This document shows, piece by piece, positions 32,111 to 41,447 of a DNA stretch of 64,000 nucleotides (its first letter is position 1; each line of letters begins with the position of its first letter). The stretch comes from DAOUAE01 sp034433795 (lineage in GTDB: Bacteria; Chloroflexota; UBA6077; FW602-bin22; DAOUAE01). Position numbers and translations under genes: made by a program. The stretch covers positions 124,001-188,000 of the forward strand of contig DAOUAE010000008.1 in assembly GCA_034433795.1 (NCBI GenBank). Direction: 5' to 3'. The notes under the pieces are model-generated. The model was not told the origin of the DNA and ran no database searches. It worked only from the letters and a program-made list of their open reading frames with translations.

Positions 32111-33799
32111 GTGTCCACACGGACCGTCCAGATCGGCGTGATCGTCGTGGTGGTGCTCTCGCTCCTGGGCGTGCTGGCCCAGGTCGTGGGGCTGCGCCCG
32201 GACCTCTCCCTCTCGCGCTCGGAGGTGGTCGAGACCGGCCCGACGCCGACCGCCGGCCAGGGGCCGACCCGAACCCCGGCCGGGCCGACGCCCACGCCGG
32301 CGGGGCCGACGCCCACACCGGTCAGCGTCGGGGCCAATAAGGAGCGACGGCCGCTCGTCCTGCTCAACCCGGCGGTGGTCCGCCCCGGCGCCACCGTTGG
32401 CGTCAGCGGTTCCGGGTTCGACCCCGGCGCCACCGTCGATCTCAAATGGAAGCGCACCCGCTCCGACCGTGAGCAGGACCTGGGCTTTGTTCAGGCCGAC
32501 CAGGGCGGGAACTTCGGGGGGTTCAGTTTCACCGTCCCGGCCGGCCTGACCAATACCACCTTCATCGTCGTCGCTCGCCAGCGCGGGGGGAGCAAACAGG
32601 CCGAGACCACCGGCCAAGTCGCCCTGCAGAGTCCGGTGGTCAAACTCGGCACCCAGGTCGGCCAGCCCGGCACGAGCGTCGCCTTCTCGGCCGAGGGGTT
32701 CCTCCCCAAAGAGGAGGTCGACATCTACTGGAACAGCGTCGGGGGGCAGCCCATCGCCACCGTCCGGATGGACGAGAGCGGTGGGCTCCGCCAGGGGACA
32801 CTCCGTGTCCCCTTCGGCGCGGCCGGCAACAACGCCTTCATCTTCGTCGGCAAACAGAGCCAGAGTCCGGTGACGGCCTCCTTCCTGCTTCTCAATCTCT
32901 ACCCGACCCTCACCCTTTCGACCTACGCCGCCCGGGCCGATACGACCGTGACCTTCACCGGTGAGGGGTTCGGGCCGCGCGAACGGGTGCGTATCCATCT
33001 GAACACGCCCGACAGTCCCCCGGTGACGGTCGTCGAAACCGATGAGAAGGGAGGATTCAGCAACGCCGGGGCTTTCACGCTGCCGTTCGAACTCAGCGGC
33101 AAGAACACCTTCATCGCCATTGGTGAGCAGAGCCAGGCGCCGGCCACCGTCAGTTTCGACGTTCTGCCCTACACCCCCAGCGTCGAGCCCAGCACCTACG
33201 GGGGGCGCCCGGGCACGGTGGTCACCTTCTACGGCAAGGGCTTCGCCCGCAACGAGATCGTTCACGTCTATCTGGGGCGCGGTCAGAACAGCCCGGGGCG
33301 TGAGGTGGCCTGCTTCCTGACCGATGGCCAGGGCGAGGTGCGGGCCGGCGGCGCCTTCACCATCCCGGCCGATGTCCAGGGCGGGAAACTGGTCTTCACC
33401 TTCGTCGGCGAAAAAAGCCGGGCCACGACGACCACGGCCATGGAGGTCATTCCGGCCGAGGGGCCGGTGCCCAACGCCCCGCCCAGCACGGCCGACTTCA
33501 AATGCTCGCTGTCGGCCGCCACCGCCGGCCCCACGCCCACCGCCCCGGCCGGGGCGACGCCGGCCCCGACGGCCACCCCCGCCCGGGCCACGGTCGGGGG
33601 AGCGCAGCCGGCGCCGGTCCGGCGCCAGCCAGGGAGCGGCGCCGAGACGGTGGCGGTGCTGGCGCCGGGCACGGTTGTTGAGACGCTGGCCGAACGGCGC
33701 GAGGCCGAGGGGCAGGTCTGGCAGCGAGTCCGGCTGGCTGACGGCCGGGAGGGCTGGCTGCCGCTGCCGGCGCTGGGCGGCGAGCCTGGTCGACGCTAG
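32111..33799 (+). CDS. surface protein with four IPT/TIG-like repeats and an SH3-like tail
   Basis: 562 aa, membrane-anchored by one helix (residues 6-27). Next comes a Thr/Pro linker with repeated GPTPTPA units (~45-70), then four Ig-like IPT/TIG repeats of ~95 residues. Each has the pattern VRPGATVGVSGSGFDPGATV (seen again as GQPGTSVAFSAEGFLPKEEV, ARADTTVTFTGEGFGPRERV, GRPGTVVTFYGKGFARNEIV). A second Pro/Ala linker and a C-terminal SH3-like domain follow (~505-555, VLAPGTVVETLAERREAEGQ, WLPLPALGG). GTG 32111 follows AGGAGG. Likely extracellular and possibly cell-wall or glycan binding; function unknown. Confidence 0.75.
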   Translation: MSTRTVQIGVIVVVVLSLLGVLAQVVGLRPDLSLSRSEVVETGPTPTAGQGPTRTPAGPTPTPAGPTPTPVSVGANKERRPLVLLNPAVVRPGATVGVSGSGFDPGATVDLKWKRTRSDREQDLGFVQADQGGNFGGFSFTVPAGLTNTTFIVVARQRGGSKQAETTGQVALQSPVVKLGTQVGQPGTSVAFSAEGFLPKEEVDIYWNSVGGQPIATVRMDESGGLRQGTLRVPFGAAGNNAFIFVGKQSQSPVTASFLLLNLYPTLTLSTYAARADTTVTFTGEGFGPRERVRIHLNTPDSPPVTVVETDEKGGFSNAGAFTLPFELSGKNTFIAIGEQSQAPATVSFDVLPYTPSVEPSTYGGRPGTVVTFYGKGFARNEIVHVYLGRGQNSPGREVACFLTDGQGEVRAGGAFTIPADVQGGKLVFTFVGEKSRATTTTAMEVIPAEGPVPNAPPSTADFKCSLSAATAGPTPTAPAGATPAPTATPARATVGGAQPAPVRRQPGSGAETVAVLAPGTVVETLAERREAEGQVWQRVRLADGREGWLPLPALGGEPGRR

Positions 33800-33809
33800 G
33801 AGGTGCGCG

Positions 33810-34715
33810 GTGAACCGACGACTGTTCTTGGGCCTGGCCAGTGGCCTCTTCATGCTGGGCCTGGCGCTGGTGGCCGGGCTGGCCGGACCCGCGCTTCGGA
33901 GCGGCCCCGCTCTTCCCTCAACGCCGGCCCTGACTCCGCCGGTGATGACCGGTGTTCCGGAGACGCCCACGCCGGCCCCGACACCCACCCCGGGGCCGGC
34001 GCTCCGGGCGACGCTCGAGACCGCCCAGGTGGACTCGCGCGCCAGCGGGGTGGAGATCGCCATCAGCCTGACCAGCGACCGGGCCCAGACGCTCACCTTC
34101 GACCCGCAGATCGATCTTTCGGTGACCGACAACCGGGGCAGCCGCTACAGCCTGGTCTGGGCCGACTACCGCCAGACGATCGCGCTTGAGCCCCGGCGCC
34201 CCACCCTGCTGGTCCGGGCCCTTTTCCGCGGACCGATCACCGACCCGACCACAACCGACGTCCGGATCGCTCTGCACCTGTCGGAGCCTGTCGAGCCGGC
34301 CCAGTGGACAGTGCCGGTCCAGCGTCCGCTGAGCGAGACGGCGGTCGCCGCCGACCAGCCGGTCGAGGGCGGTGGGATCCGGCTGACGCTCGGCCCGGTG
34401 CGACGGCTGCCGGACGAGAGTCTGGAGGTCCAGGTGACCATTACGAACACAGGCGCTCAGCCGCTGCGCTTCCCCTTCAGCCCGGCCCACGACCTGGTCC
34501 TGCTCGATGGGGGCGGGCAGCCTCAGCCGCTGCGCTGGGCCGAGTACGCTGGCGTTGTCGAACTGGCGCCTGGCCAGAGCCGGTCGCTGGTGCGGGCAGC
34601 CTACAGCCTCAGCCGGCCGGCGGTGACGACCTACACGCTCGGGGTCGGCAATCTGCCCGGCGTCGGTCGGGCCGCCTGGCGGCTGACCGTCGAACGGGAG
34701 CCGGCCGGCCGCTGA
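33810..34715 (+). CDS. membrane-anchored protein with two related beta domains
   Basis: 301 aa, function not recognised. GTG 33810 follows AGGAGG with 6 nt spacing, 10 nt after the upstream stop. An N-terminal anchor helix (residues 5-27) and a Thr/Pro linker precede two similar beta-rich halves. The first is TAQVDSRASGVEIAISLTSD ... LVWADYRQTIALEPRRPTLL and the second LGPVRRLPDESLEVQVTITN ... RWAEYAGVVELAPGQSRSLV. They look like an internal duplication of a DUF4352-like fold. Anchor and linker style match the IPT-repeat protein before it and the GH5 anchor after it. Confidence 0.65.
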   Translation: MNRRLFLGLASGLFMLGLALVAGLAGPALRSGPALPSTPALTPPVMTGVPETPTPAPTPTPGPALRATLETAQVDSRASGVEIAISLTSDRAQTLTFDPQIDLSVTDNRGSRYSLVWADYRQTIALEPRRPTLLVRALFRGPITDPTTTDVRIALHLSEPVEPAQWTVPVQRPLSETAVAADQPVEGGGIRLTLGPVRRLPDESLEVQVTITNTGAQPLRFPFSPAHDLVLLDGGGQPQPLRWAEYAGVVELAPGQSRSLVRAAYSLSRPAVTTYTLGVGNLPGVGRAAWRLTVEREPAGR

Positions 34716-34733
34716 GCGGCGGGGAGCAGAGCG

Positions 34734-36405
34734 GTGGACCGTCGCGGGTGGGACGCGGGCCTCTGGCTCGCGCTGGGGATGCTCCTCGTTCTGGGGCTCG
34801 GGGCGGGCGTGGTTGGTTTCTCGCTCCTCCAGCGGGCGGACGGATGCCAGCGTGATCCGGCCGGTCTTCCCCCCCCGGACCGGGCCCGATGGCCGACCGG
34901 CTCTGACCCTCTACGCCTGTGGCGGGCGGCTCTACCGGGGCCAGGGCGAGCCGGTGCGGCTGACCGGCGTCAACTGGTTCGGCTTCGAGACCGAGACTCT
35001 GGCCCCGCACGGCCTCTGGTCGCGTCAGCTGGACACGCTTCTCGACCAGATCCAGGCTCTCGGCTACAACGCCATCCGCCTGCCCTACAGCGACGACCTC
35101 TTCGACCCGCAGCGCCACCCCAGCGGGATCAACACCGCTCTCAATCCCGATCTCCAGGGCCTCTCGGCTCTGGAGCTGCTGGACCGCGTCGTCGCCGGGG
35201 CGGCCGCCCGTGGTCTGGTGGTCGTCCTCGACCGCCACCGGCCCACCGTCGCCGGTCAGTCGCTGCTCTGGTATACCGACGCCGTCGACGAAGCCACCTG
35301 GATCGCCCATCTGGTGTATCTGGCTCGCCGGTACCGGGACCAGCCGGCCGTCATCGGCCTCGATCTCCACAACGAACCGGGCGGGCCGGCCACCTGGGGC
35401 AGCGGCGATCCGCAGACCGACTGGCGGCTGGCGGCCGAGCGGGCCGGGAACGCTGTCCTGGCGGCGCATCCGTATCTTCTCATCTTCGTGCAGGGCGTTG
35501 AGCGCGATGGCCCGACCTGGTACTGGCGCGGGGGCAATCTGCGTGGGGCCGGACGGGCGCCGGTTCGACTGAGCATTCCCGGTCGCCTCGTCTACAGCCC
35601 CCACGACTACGGGCCGGGCGTGTACCCTCAGCCCTGGTTCGACGACTGGCGCTTCCCGCTCAACCTCCCGCTCGTCTGGGACCACTTCTGGGGCTATCTG
35701 GCGCAGAGCGGGCAGGCCCCGGTGGTCATCGGCGAGTTCGGCGGGCGGTCCACCGGCCTCGACCGCGAGGGCCGCTGGCAGCGGGCCCTCCTGGCCTACA
35801 GCGCCCGCTACGGTCTGGGGTTCTTCGCCTGGTCGCTCAACCCCAACTCGGCCGACACCGGTGGGGTGCTCGGCGACGACTGGCTGAGCATCGTGGCCGG
35901 CCGGCAGGCGCTCTACCAGCCCTTCCTGGCCCCGCCGCTTCTCCCCGGCGTCCGGCCGGCGCCGCTCCAGGTCCTCACCCGGTCGCTGGACCCGCGGACC
36001 GAAGTGCCGGCCATCGCGGTCGCCTTCCGTCTGGTCAACCGGAGCCCGCAGGAGATCCCTCTTCAGGCGGTCGAGGTCCGCTACTGGTTCACCGCCGGTC
36101 AGGGGGCCGACCAGCTGGCGGTGGTCGACTGGGCGGCCATGGGCCGCGACGCTGTTCAGACAAGGGTGGAGCCGGCGCGGGCCGGCGGCCAGGACCATGT
36201 CCTGGTGCTGCGTTTCCGCGCCGGCATTTTGCGCCCGTTCGAGGCGACCGGCGAGGTTCTGGTCCGGGTCCACCGGCGCGACTGGGCCCCCTACTGGCAG
36301 CCCGACGACTACAGTTTCCTTCCGAGCACCGTCTCTCAGCCCAACCCGCGGGTGGTCGTTTCTGTCCATGGGCGCCGGCTCTGGGGGGAGACGCCGGCGC
36401 CCTGA
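34734..36405 (+). CDS. GH5 cellulase with C-terminal CBM3, split by a frameshift at a C8 run
   Basis: Secreted endoglucanase-type enzyme. GTG 34734, 7 nt after GGGGAG, opens a frame with a clear anchor helix (LWLALGMLLVLGLGAGVVGF). The catalytic and CBM frame is +1 relative to it and has no anchor of its own. The two join if one C is removed from the run of eight at 34869-34876. The GH5 domain (~residues 60-370) has LTGVNWFGFET, acid/base Glu in LHNEPGG and nucleophile Glu in VIGEFGG. The C-terminal CBM3 (~385-530) has VAFRLVNRSPQEIPLQAVEV, RYWFTAG and WAPYWQPDDYSF. If the frameshift is real, a cytosolic start near 34813 would give a protein without export. A sequencing error or programmed/phase-variable slippage are alternatives. 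Confidence 0.75.
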
Positions 36406-36410
36406 GCTGG

Positions 36411-38147
36411 TCAGGGGGCGGTGCGGAAGAAGGCGGCGACGAAGACCAGCGGCGCGTTGTACTCGATGGAGTTCTCGTTGACCGAGTAGGCCTCGGTGGC
36501 GTCGATATAGCTGCGCGGCCCCAGGCCGGCCGGGGCGCGCCCATCCTGGGCATCCTTGTTGGGCCCGCCGACGATGACGCCGGGCACCAGCCGGTCGTGC
36601 AGGACCATGATCCGGTTGTGCGGGTGCCGGACGCTGTTGTGGCCGTAGCCGATGACGTAGGACTTGGCCAGCGGGTTCCGCCCCAGGACGTAGTGCAGCT
36701 GGTCGAGAGCGGCCTCGCGGTACGAACGCTGGGGGGTGACCGCGGAGGCCACCAGCAGCAGGACGGCATTGTCGAGGGCGGCCTTGTTCGAGGCCCAGCT
36801 GTAGACCGAGAGCGAGACGCGGTAGGGGTTGATCGGGCTGCTCACCCAGGCCACCATCTCGTCGGCCCAGGTGCGGAGGGCCTGCCGGATCGCGCTCTGG
36901 AGGGTCGGGTCGGCGTCGGGGGTGAAGAGGTAGGTGAGGAGGGCCATGGTGCGGGTGTCGGCCCAGGTGAGGGGACCGATGCTGGGGGTCGTGGCCCGCA
37001 GGGCCGCTTCGATCGCCGTCCGGTAGCGTGGCTGGCCGGTGGTGCGGAAGAGTTCGGCGGCCGCCCAGAGGCGCTGGCTGGCGTCGTCGGCGTAGAAGTA
37101 GCCGCCGGTCCCCCGGTCGGGGGGCAGGATCGGGCGGGGCTGCTGCTCCAGGTAGGTCCAGGCCCGTTCGGCGGCCGCCCGCAGACGGGCGGCGTACTCG
37201 GGCTGGTAGGGCTGGAAGACCCGGGCGGCGCGGGCCATCACGGCGGCGAAGAGGGCGGTATCGGGGGTCGAGACATCGTAGACGTAGAACGTGCCTCCCA
37301 GGTCGGCCTCGCTCCGGGAGAACGGTCCGAACTGCTCGGGGGTGACCTTGTGGTAGACCGCGCCGTCGGCCCGCTGCATTTTGAGGAGCCAGTCCAGCTC
37401 CTCTTTCAGGACGCGCAGGTAGTCCGGGAGTCCGCCGCTCTCGCCGGGCAGATCGAGGGTGAGCGACCGGACCCGGTCGGGGAAGAGCTCCCAGAGAAGC
37501 AGGAGTTCCCCCAGGGTGATCCCGGCGGTGGGGACGTACTTGCCGTAGTCGCCGGCGTCGGGCCAGCCGCCGGAGACGTCGAGGGTGGTCTCGGGCTGGT
37601 GGCGGAGGGGGGCCCGGGCGGTCAGCCGCTCCCAGGCGGCCGGGGCCAGCCGGCGCAGGACGTCGTACGACCGGATGGCGTCGCGGGCCAGACTGTCGAA
37701 GACCTCCGGGCCGATACGGAAGGCCGGCGAGCGCCCGACCCCGGGAACGACCAGGACGTACTCGCCCGGGGTCTGGAGGGCGCTGAAGTCGGCTGGTCGC
37801 ACCGTCTCCAGCGTCTCCTCGTCGACGATACCGGGTCCCAGGCGGTCGGCGTAGACGCTCCGGCCGGTGGCGGTGGCCACCACTTTGAACATCTCCCCCT
37901 GGGTGCCGGCGATGAGCGCGATCTTGGGATAGTCTGGCAGGTAGCCAACCTGATTCAGGTGGAAGAGCTCGGGACGGAGCGGCTCCTCCGGGACGCGGTC
38001 GCCCACCGGCAGCGGCGAGGTGGTGGGGGTGGGGGTCGGGCGGGCCGTCGCCGGCGTCGGCGCGGGCGTCGGTGACGGCCCCGGTGCGCAGGCGGTCAGC
38101 AGCAGGCTCAGGGTCAGCAGAAGGTGGACTCCACGCGGCAGTCGCAC
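36411..38147 (-). CDS. GH9 endoglucanase lipoprotein with N-terminal Ig-like domain
   Basis: 578-aa extracellular cellulase. GTG 38147 follows GAGGAGG by 8 nt. The lipoprotein signal ends LLTAC (Cys20) and is followed by a Thr/Pro linker. A CelD-type Ig domain (LFHLNQVGYLPDYPKIALIA, ~residues 55-140) precedes the GH9 (alpha/alpha)6 barrel. DVSGGWPDAGDYGKY carries the catalytic Asp pair, and AYSVNENSIEYN carries the acid Glu. GHNSVRHPHNR is the conserved His/Arg block. An open frame continues upstream to 39806 but lies inside the permease genes and is not coding. It starts 23 nt after a permease gene, so it is last in the sugar ABC operon. Confidence 0.93.
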   Translation of the reverse strand: MRLPRGVHLLLTLSLLLTACAPGPSPTPAPTPATARPTPTPTTSPLPVGDRVPEEPLRPELFHLNQVGYLPDYPKIALIAGTQGEMFKVVATATGRSVYADRLGPGIVDEETLETVRPADFSALQTPGEYVLVVPGVGRSPAFRIGPEVFDSLARDAIRSYDVLRRLAPAAWERLTARAPLRHQPETTLDVSGGWPDAGDYGKYVPTAGITLGELLLLWELFPDRVRSLTLDLPGESGGLPDYLRVLKEELDWLLKMQRADGAVYHKVTPEQFGPFSRSEADLGGTFYVYDVSTPDTALFAAVMARAARVFQPYQPEYAARLRAAAERAWTYLEQQPRPILPPDRGTGGYFYADDASQRLWAAAELFRTTGQPRYRTAIEAALRATTPSIGPLTWADTRTMALLTYLFTPDADPTLQSAIRQALRTWADEMVAWVSSPINPYRVSLSVYSWASNKAALDNAVLLLVASAVTPQRSYREAALDQLHYVLGRNPLAKSYVIGYGHNSVRHPHNRIMVLHDRLVPGVIVGGPNKDAQDGRAPAGLGPRSYIDATEAYSVNENSIEYNAPLVFVAAFFRTAP

Positions 38148-38170
38148 AGCCGGTGCCTCCTCGGTGGGTG

Positions 38171-39034
38171 CTAGTACCCGGCCAGCGCCCCGGCGGTCAG
38201 GCCGTCGATCAGCCGGCGGGCGCCCAGCACCGTGATAAGGAGCATCGGGACGGTGGCGATGGCGCTGCCGACAAGCAGCGCTCCCAGGTCGGTGCCGTGG
38301 ACGCCCCGCAGGGTCGCCAGGGCCACGGCGTAGGTATAGTGCTCGGGCGATTGCATGATGACCAGGGGCCCCAGGAAGGCGTTCCAGCCGCCGATAAACG
38401 TGGTGATGGCCAGCGCGCCGGCGGCCGGGGCGGTCAGCGGCAGCACGATCCGCAGAAAGAGGCCGATCTCCGAGCAGCCGTCGAGGCGGGCGGCCTCGCA
38501 GAGATCGCGGGGGATAGCGCTGGCGATGTACTGGCGCATCCAGAAGACCCCGAAGGCGTTGCCGGCGGCCGGGACGATGAACGGCCAGAACGTGTCGATC
38601 CAGCCGAAGGCGCTCATCTGGATGTACCAGGGGATGAGGCCGAGCTGTCCGGGGACCATCATCGTCGCCAGGAGCAGCCAGAACAGGCGCTCCTTGGCCG
38701 GGAAGTCGTAGCGGGCGAAGGCGAACCCGCCCAGCGCGCTGAAGAAGATGGTCAACACGGTGCTGGGGGCGGCGATGATCAGGCTGTTGAGGAGCGAGCG
38801 CCAGAAGTAGGGGATGTAGCTGATCATCGCCTGGTAGTTGCTCACCAGCGCCTCCCCCGGCCAGATGGGGGGTGGACTCGTCAGAATCGCGTTGGTCTCG
38901 TGGGTGGCCAGCAGAAACTCCCAGAAGAACGGAAAGAGCATGGTCAGCCCGAGCAGACTGACGACCAGATAGGCTCCCAGGGTCATCAGCCGGCTGGGCC
39001 ACCGGGATGGACGGTGGGTCCAGAGAAGAGCCAT
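38171..39034 (-). CDS. carbohydrate ABC transporter permease (MalG type)
   Basis: 287-aa inner-membrane permease with six helices of the binding-protein-dependent sugar family. The EAA loop reads EAARLDGCSEIGLFLRIVLP (near residue 185). The ATG follows directly on the TAA of the upstream permease (TAAATG), with GGAGGG as SD. It pairs with the MalF-type permease upstream and the binding protein; no ATPase is encoded in the operon. Confidence 0.93.
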   Translation of the reverse strand: MALLWTHRPSRWPSRLMTLGAYLVVSLLGLTMLFPFFWEFLLATHETNAILTSPPPIWPGEALVSNYQAMISYIPYFWRSLLNSLIIAAPSTVLTIFFSALGGFAFARYDFPAKERLFWLLLATMMVPGQLGLIPWYIQMSAFGWIDTFWPFIVPAAGNAFGVFWMRQYIASAIPRDLCEAARLDGCSEIGLFLRIVLPLTAPAAGALAITTFIGGWNAFLGPLVIMQSPEHYTYAVALATLRGVHGTDLGALLVGSAIATVPMLLITVLGARRLIDGLTAGALAGY

Positions 39035-39994
39035 TTATCCCTCCGAATCGCGGAAGATGGTCTGGCGCAGGCCGGCGGTGACCAGGAGGATGGTGGCGAA
39101 GAGCAGAAGGGCGATGGCCCCGGCGTAGCCGAACTGCCCGTAGTTGAAGGCGGTATCGTAGAGGAGCATCGACAGGGTGAGACCGCCGGCCTCTGGACCG
39201 CCGAGGGTGCCGCTGCCGGCGCCGGCCAGGCCGCCGAGCAGCATGAGCGGGATATCGAAGATCTGCAGGCTGCCGATGACGGTGATCGCGACGACGAAGA
39301 AGGTGACCCGCCGCAGGAGCGGCCAGATCACCCAGCGCAGGAGAGCCCAGGGGCCGGCGCCGTCCAGGCGGGCCGCCTCGCAGAGTTCGGCCGGGATGGC
39401 GGTCAGCCCGGCCGAGAAGAGCAGGATGTTCCAGCCGACGTACTGCCAGACGGTCACAAAGGCTACTGCCGGCTTGATCCAGCGGCCGCTGCCGGTGACG
39501 TAGCCGAGCCAGTCCACCGGGGCGAGACCCAGGAGACCCAGAAGGTAGTTCAGGACGCCGCTGTAGGCGAAGAGGACCCCCCAGACCAGCCCCAGGACCA
39601 CCGGCGCGGTGAGGTAGGGCAGAAAGAGGACGGTGCGGTAGAGGTCGCGCCCACGGACGACGCGCTGGTGGATGACCAGGGCCAGGAGCAGCGCCAGGCC
39701 GACCTGGACAACGGTCACCACCGCCATCAGCCAGAGCGAGTTGAGAAGGGCGGTGTGGACCAGCGGGTCGCTCAGCAACCGCCCGACGTTCTCCAGCCCC
39801 ACCCACTCGACGTGGAACGGGGTCCAGCGGGTGAAGGCCAGGTAGAAGCTGTAGCCGATGGGGAAGAGGCCGAAGACGGCGAAGGTCAGGTAGAACGGGG
39901 CGACAAAGAGGTAGCCCCAGAGGGCCTGCCGGACCGTCGGCCGGGCGAGGAGACGGCGCGAAGCGCGGATTGAGGCGAGAGGGTAGGCCGGCAT
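39035..39994 (-). CDS. carbohydrate ABC transporter permease (MalF/UgpA type)
   Basis: 319-aa permease with six helices (ALWGYLFVAPFYLTFAVFGL in the first). EAA motif EAARLDGAGPWALLRWVIWP near residue 210. It follows the binding-protein gene across a 51-nt gap holding a GC-rich hairpin. Import of an oligosaccharide is likely, probably a cellulose or hemicellulose product given the GH9 gene in the operon. Confidence 0.93.
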   Translation of the reverse strand: MPAYPLASIRASRRLLARPTVRQALWGYLFVAPFYLTFAVFGLFPIGYSFYLAFTRWTPFHVEWVGLENVGRLLSDPLVHTALLNSLWLMAVVTVVQVGLALLLALVIHQRVVRGRDLYRTVLFLPYLTAPVVLGLVWGVLFAYSGVLNYLLGLLGLAPVDWLGYVTGSGRWIKPAVAFVTVWQYVGWNILLFSAGLTAIPAELCEAARLDGAGPWALLRWVIWPLLRRVTFFVVAITVIGSLQIFDIPLMLLGGLAGAGSGTLGGPEAGGLTLSMLLYDTAFNYGQFGYAGAIALLLFATILLVTAGLRQTIFRDSEG

Positions 39995-40015
39995 CAGCGC
40001 TCTCCCAGTGTCAGA

Positions 40016-40037
40016 GGGGCGGGCGGGAGCCCGCCCC
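40016..40037 (-). promoter_or_regulatory. intercistronic hairpin between binding protein and permease genes
   Basis: Perfect 9-bp GGGGCGGGC/GCCCGCCCC stem with a 4-nt loop. No T-tract follows. It probably stabilises the upstream message or attenuates reading into the permeases, as seen in many binding-protein operons. Confidence 0.6.
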
Positions 40038-40045
40038 TGGTAGGC

Positions 40046-41371
40046 TCAGGTGCCAAGGCGGAGTGTGAGGTTGGTGCGGGCGGCACGCTCCTGGAGCATC
40101 CGGGCGGCGGTCTCCAGAGCCTGCTCCGGCGGGACCTTGCCGGCGATGGCCAGGTCCACCTGGGCGTTCATCAGGTCGGTGCCCAGGGCGTCCACCGGGC
40201 TGTAGGCGAGCGGCTTGACCTGCTGGGCGAGGTCGACCAGCAGCCGCCAGACCCGCTGGCCGCCAAGGTACTCGACCGGCTGGTCGTAGAGCGGGCTGTT
40301 CCAGGCCGGCTTGTAGGCTGGCACGATGCCGGTCCGCTGGAAGACAGCGTTCTGGACCTCGGGAGTGGTGGTCAGGAACTTGATGAACTCCCAGGCGGCC
40401 GCCTTGTTTTTGGCCAGTTTGGGGATCTGGAGATAGGTGCCGCCGTTGTTGAAGGCGCCGCCGGGCGCCGGGGCGACCCGCCACCGGCCGGCCCCCTCTT
40501 TGTCGATCCAGGTCTGGAGATTCCCCAGCATCCAGGCGCCCGTGATGACCGTGGCGATCTTGCCGCTCTTGAGGGCCGGGGCCCAGCGCTCGCTCCAGGC
40601 CGGGATATTGGCGCTGATACCGGCCTCGCGCGCCTGGATGGCCAGGCGGAGCGGCTCGCGTCCCTCGCGGACGAAGGCGATCTCGTCGCCGACCACGATG
40701 TTGCCGCCATTCTGCCAGAAGGCGACGTTGTAGAGGTCGTGCGGGTGGCCGATCATGAACGACTCGCCGCCGGTCTTTTCGACCACCTGTCGACCGGCCC
40801 GGAGGAAGTCCTCCCAGGTGGCCAGGGCCTTCGCCACCTCCTCCGGCTCGGTCGGCAGCCCAGCCCGCTGGAAGACGTCAACCCGGTAGAACATCACCCC
40901 GGTGGCCACGTCCCAGGGGAAGGCGGTCATCTCGCCGTTGACGATGGGGGCGTTGAACTTCCACTCGACGAACTGGTCGCGAAACTGGCCGGCGTTGTAG
41001 GGCGGGGCCAGCAGATTCTCCCCCGCCTCCAGGAAGCGCCCGACCATGCTGGTGTCCAGGCCGATGACGTCGGGGACGTTCGACCGGGCCGCCAGCACCG
41101 CCTGATACTTCTTGGCCATGTCACCGAAGGGCTGGTGGACGAAGCGCACCTTGATGTGCGGGTAGCGCTGCTCGAAGAGCGGGATGACCGTCTCCATCGA
41201 GACCCGGTCGAAATACCAGACCGTGATTTCGGTCGGCTCGCCACCGGCGGACGTCGGCGCGGTGGACGCGGGGGGAGCGGTCGCCGGGCGCGGGGGGCTG
41301 CAGGCCCCGACGATGAGCCCGAGCAGGACGAGACCGGTGAGCAGCCGAGACAGCAGACGCGGACGTGACAT
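40046..41371 (-). CDS. sugar ABC transporter substrate-binding lipoprotein
   Basis: 441-aa family-1 extracellular binding protein. ATG 41371 follows GGGAGGAA. The signal ends with lipobox IVGAC (near residue 24). Mature landmarks are TEITVWYFDRVSMETVIPLF, PHIKVRFVH, VPDVIGLDTSMV, FPWDVATGVMFYRVDVFQRA and a C-terminal NKAAAWEFIKFLTTTPEVQN. It delivers a sugar to the two permeases downstream. Strong promoter and palindromic operator upstream. Confidence 0.93.
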   Translation of the reverse strand: MSRPRLLSRLLTGLVLLGLIVGACSPPRPATAPPASTAPTSAGGEPTEITVWYFDRVSMETVIPLFEQRYPHIKVRFVHQPFGDMAKKYQAVLAARSNVPDVIGLDTSMVGRFLEAGENLLAPPYNAGQFRDQFVEWKFNAPIVNGEMTAFPWDVATGVMFYRVDVFQRAGLPTEPEEVAKALATWEDFLRAGRQVVEKTGGESFMIGHPHDLYNVAFWQNGGNIVVGDEIAFVREGREPLRLAIQAREAGISANIPAWSERWAPALKSGKIATVITGAWMLGNLQTWIDKEGAGRWRVAPAPGGAFNNGGTYLQIPKLAKNKAAAWEFIKFLTTTPEVQNAVFQRTGIVPAYKPAWNSPLYDQPVEYLGGQRVWRLLVDLAQQVKPLAYSPVDALGTDLMNAQVDLAIAGKVPPEQALETAARMLQERAARTNLTLRLGT

Positions 41372-41421
41372 CGTTCCTCCCGGAGTGTCAGACGTGGAAG
41401 CAGGCTGTTTGAACAACGCCT

Positions 41422-41435
41422 GGACTCTAGAGTCC
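41422..41435. promoter_or_regulatory. palindromic operator downstream of the sugar-operon start
   Basis: GGACTCTAGAGTCC is a perfect 14-bp palindrome lying at about +7 to +20 of the predicted transcript of the sugar ABC operon. This is a place typical for a repressor. No LacI/GntR-type gene is near. Confidence 0.55.
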
Positions 41436-41447
41436 TTCGGCCTCAGC

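Noticed and set aside
30230..34132. A 1300-codon open frame on the minus strand
   Set aside because: It is antisense to four well-supported plus-strand genes and has the Arg/Gly/Gln-rich composition of a mirror frame in GC-rich DNA.
38148..39806. In-frame extension of the GH9 gene upstream, giving an apparent protein of over 1100 residues
   Set aside because: The extension overlaps both permease genes in another frame and is Arg/Pro-rich. GTG 38147 has a strong SD and starts a proper lipoprotein signal.
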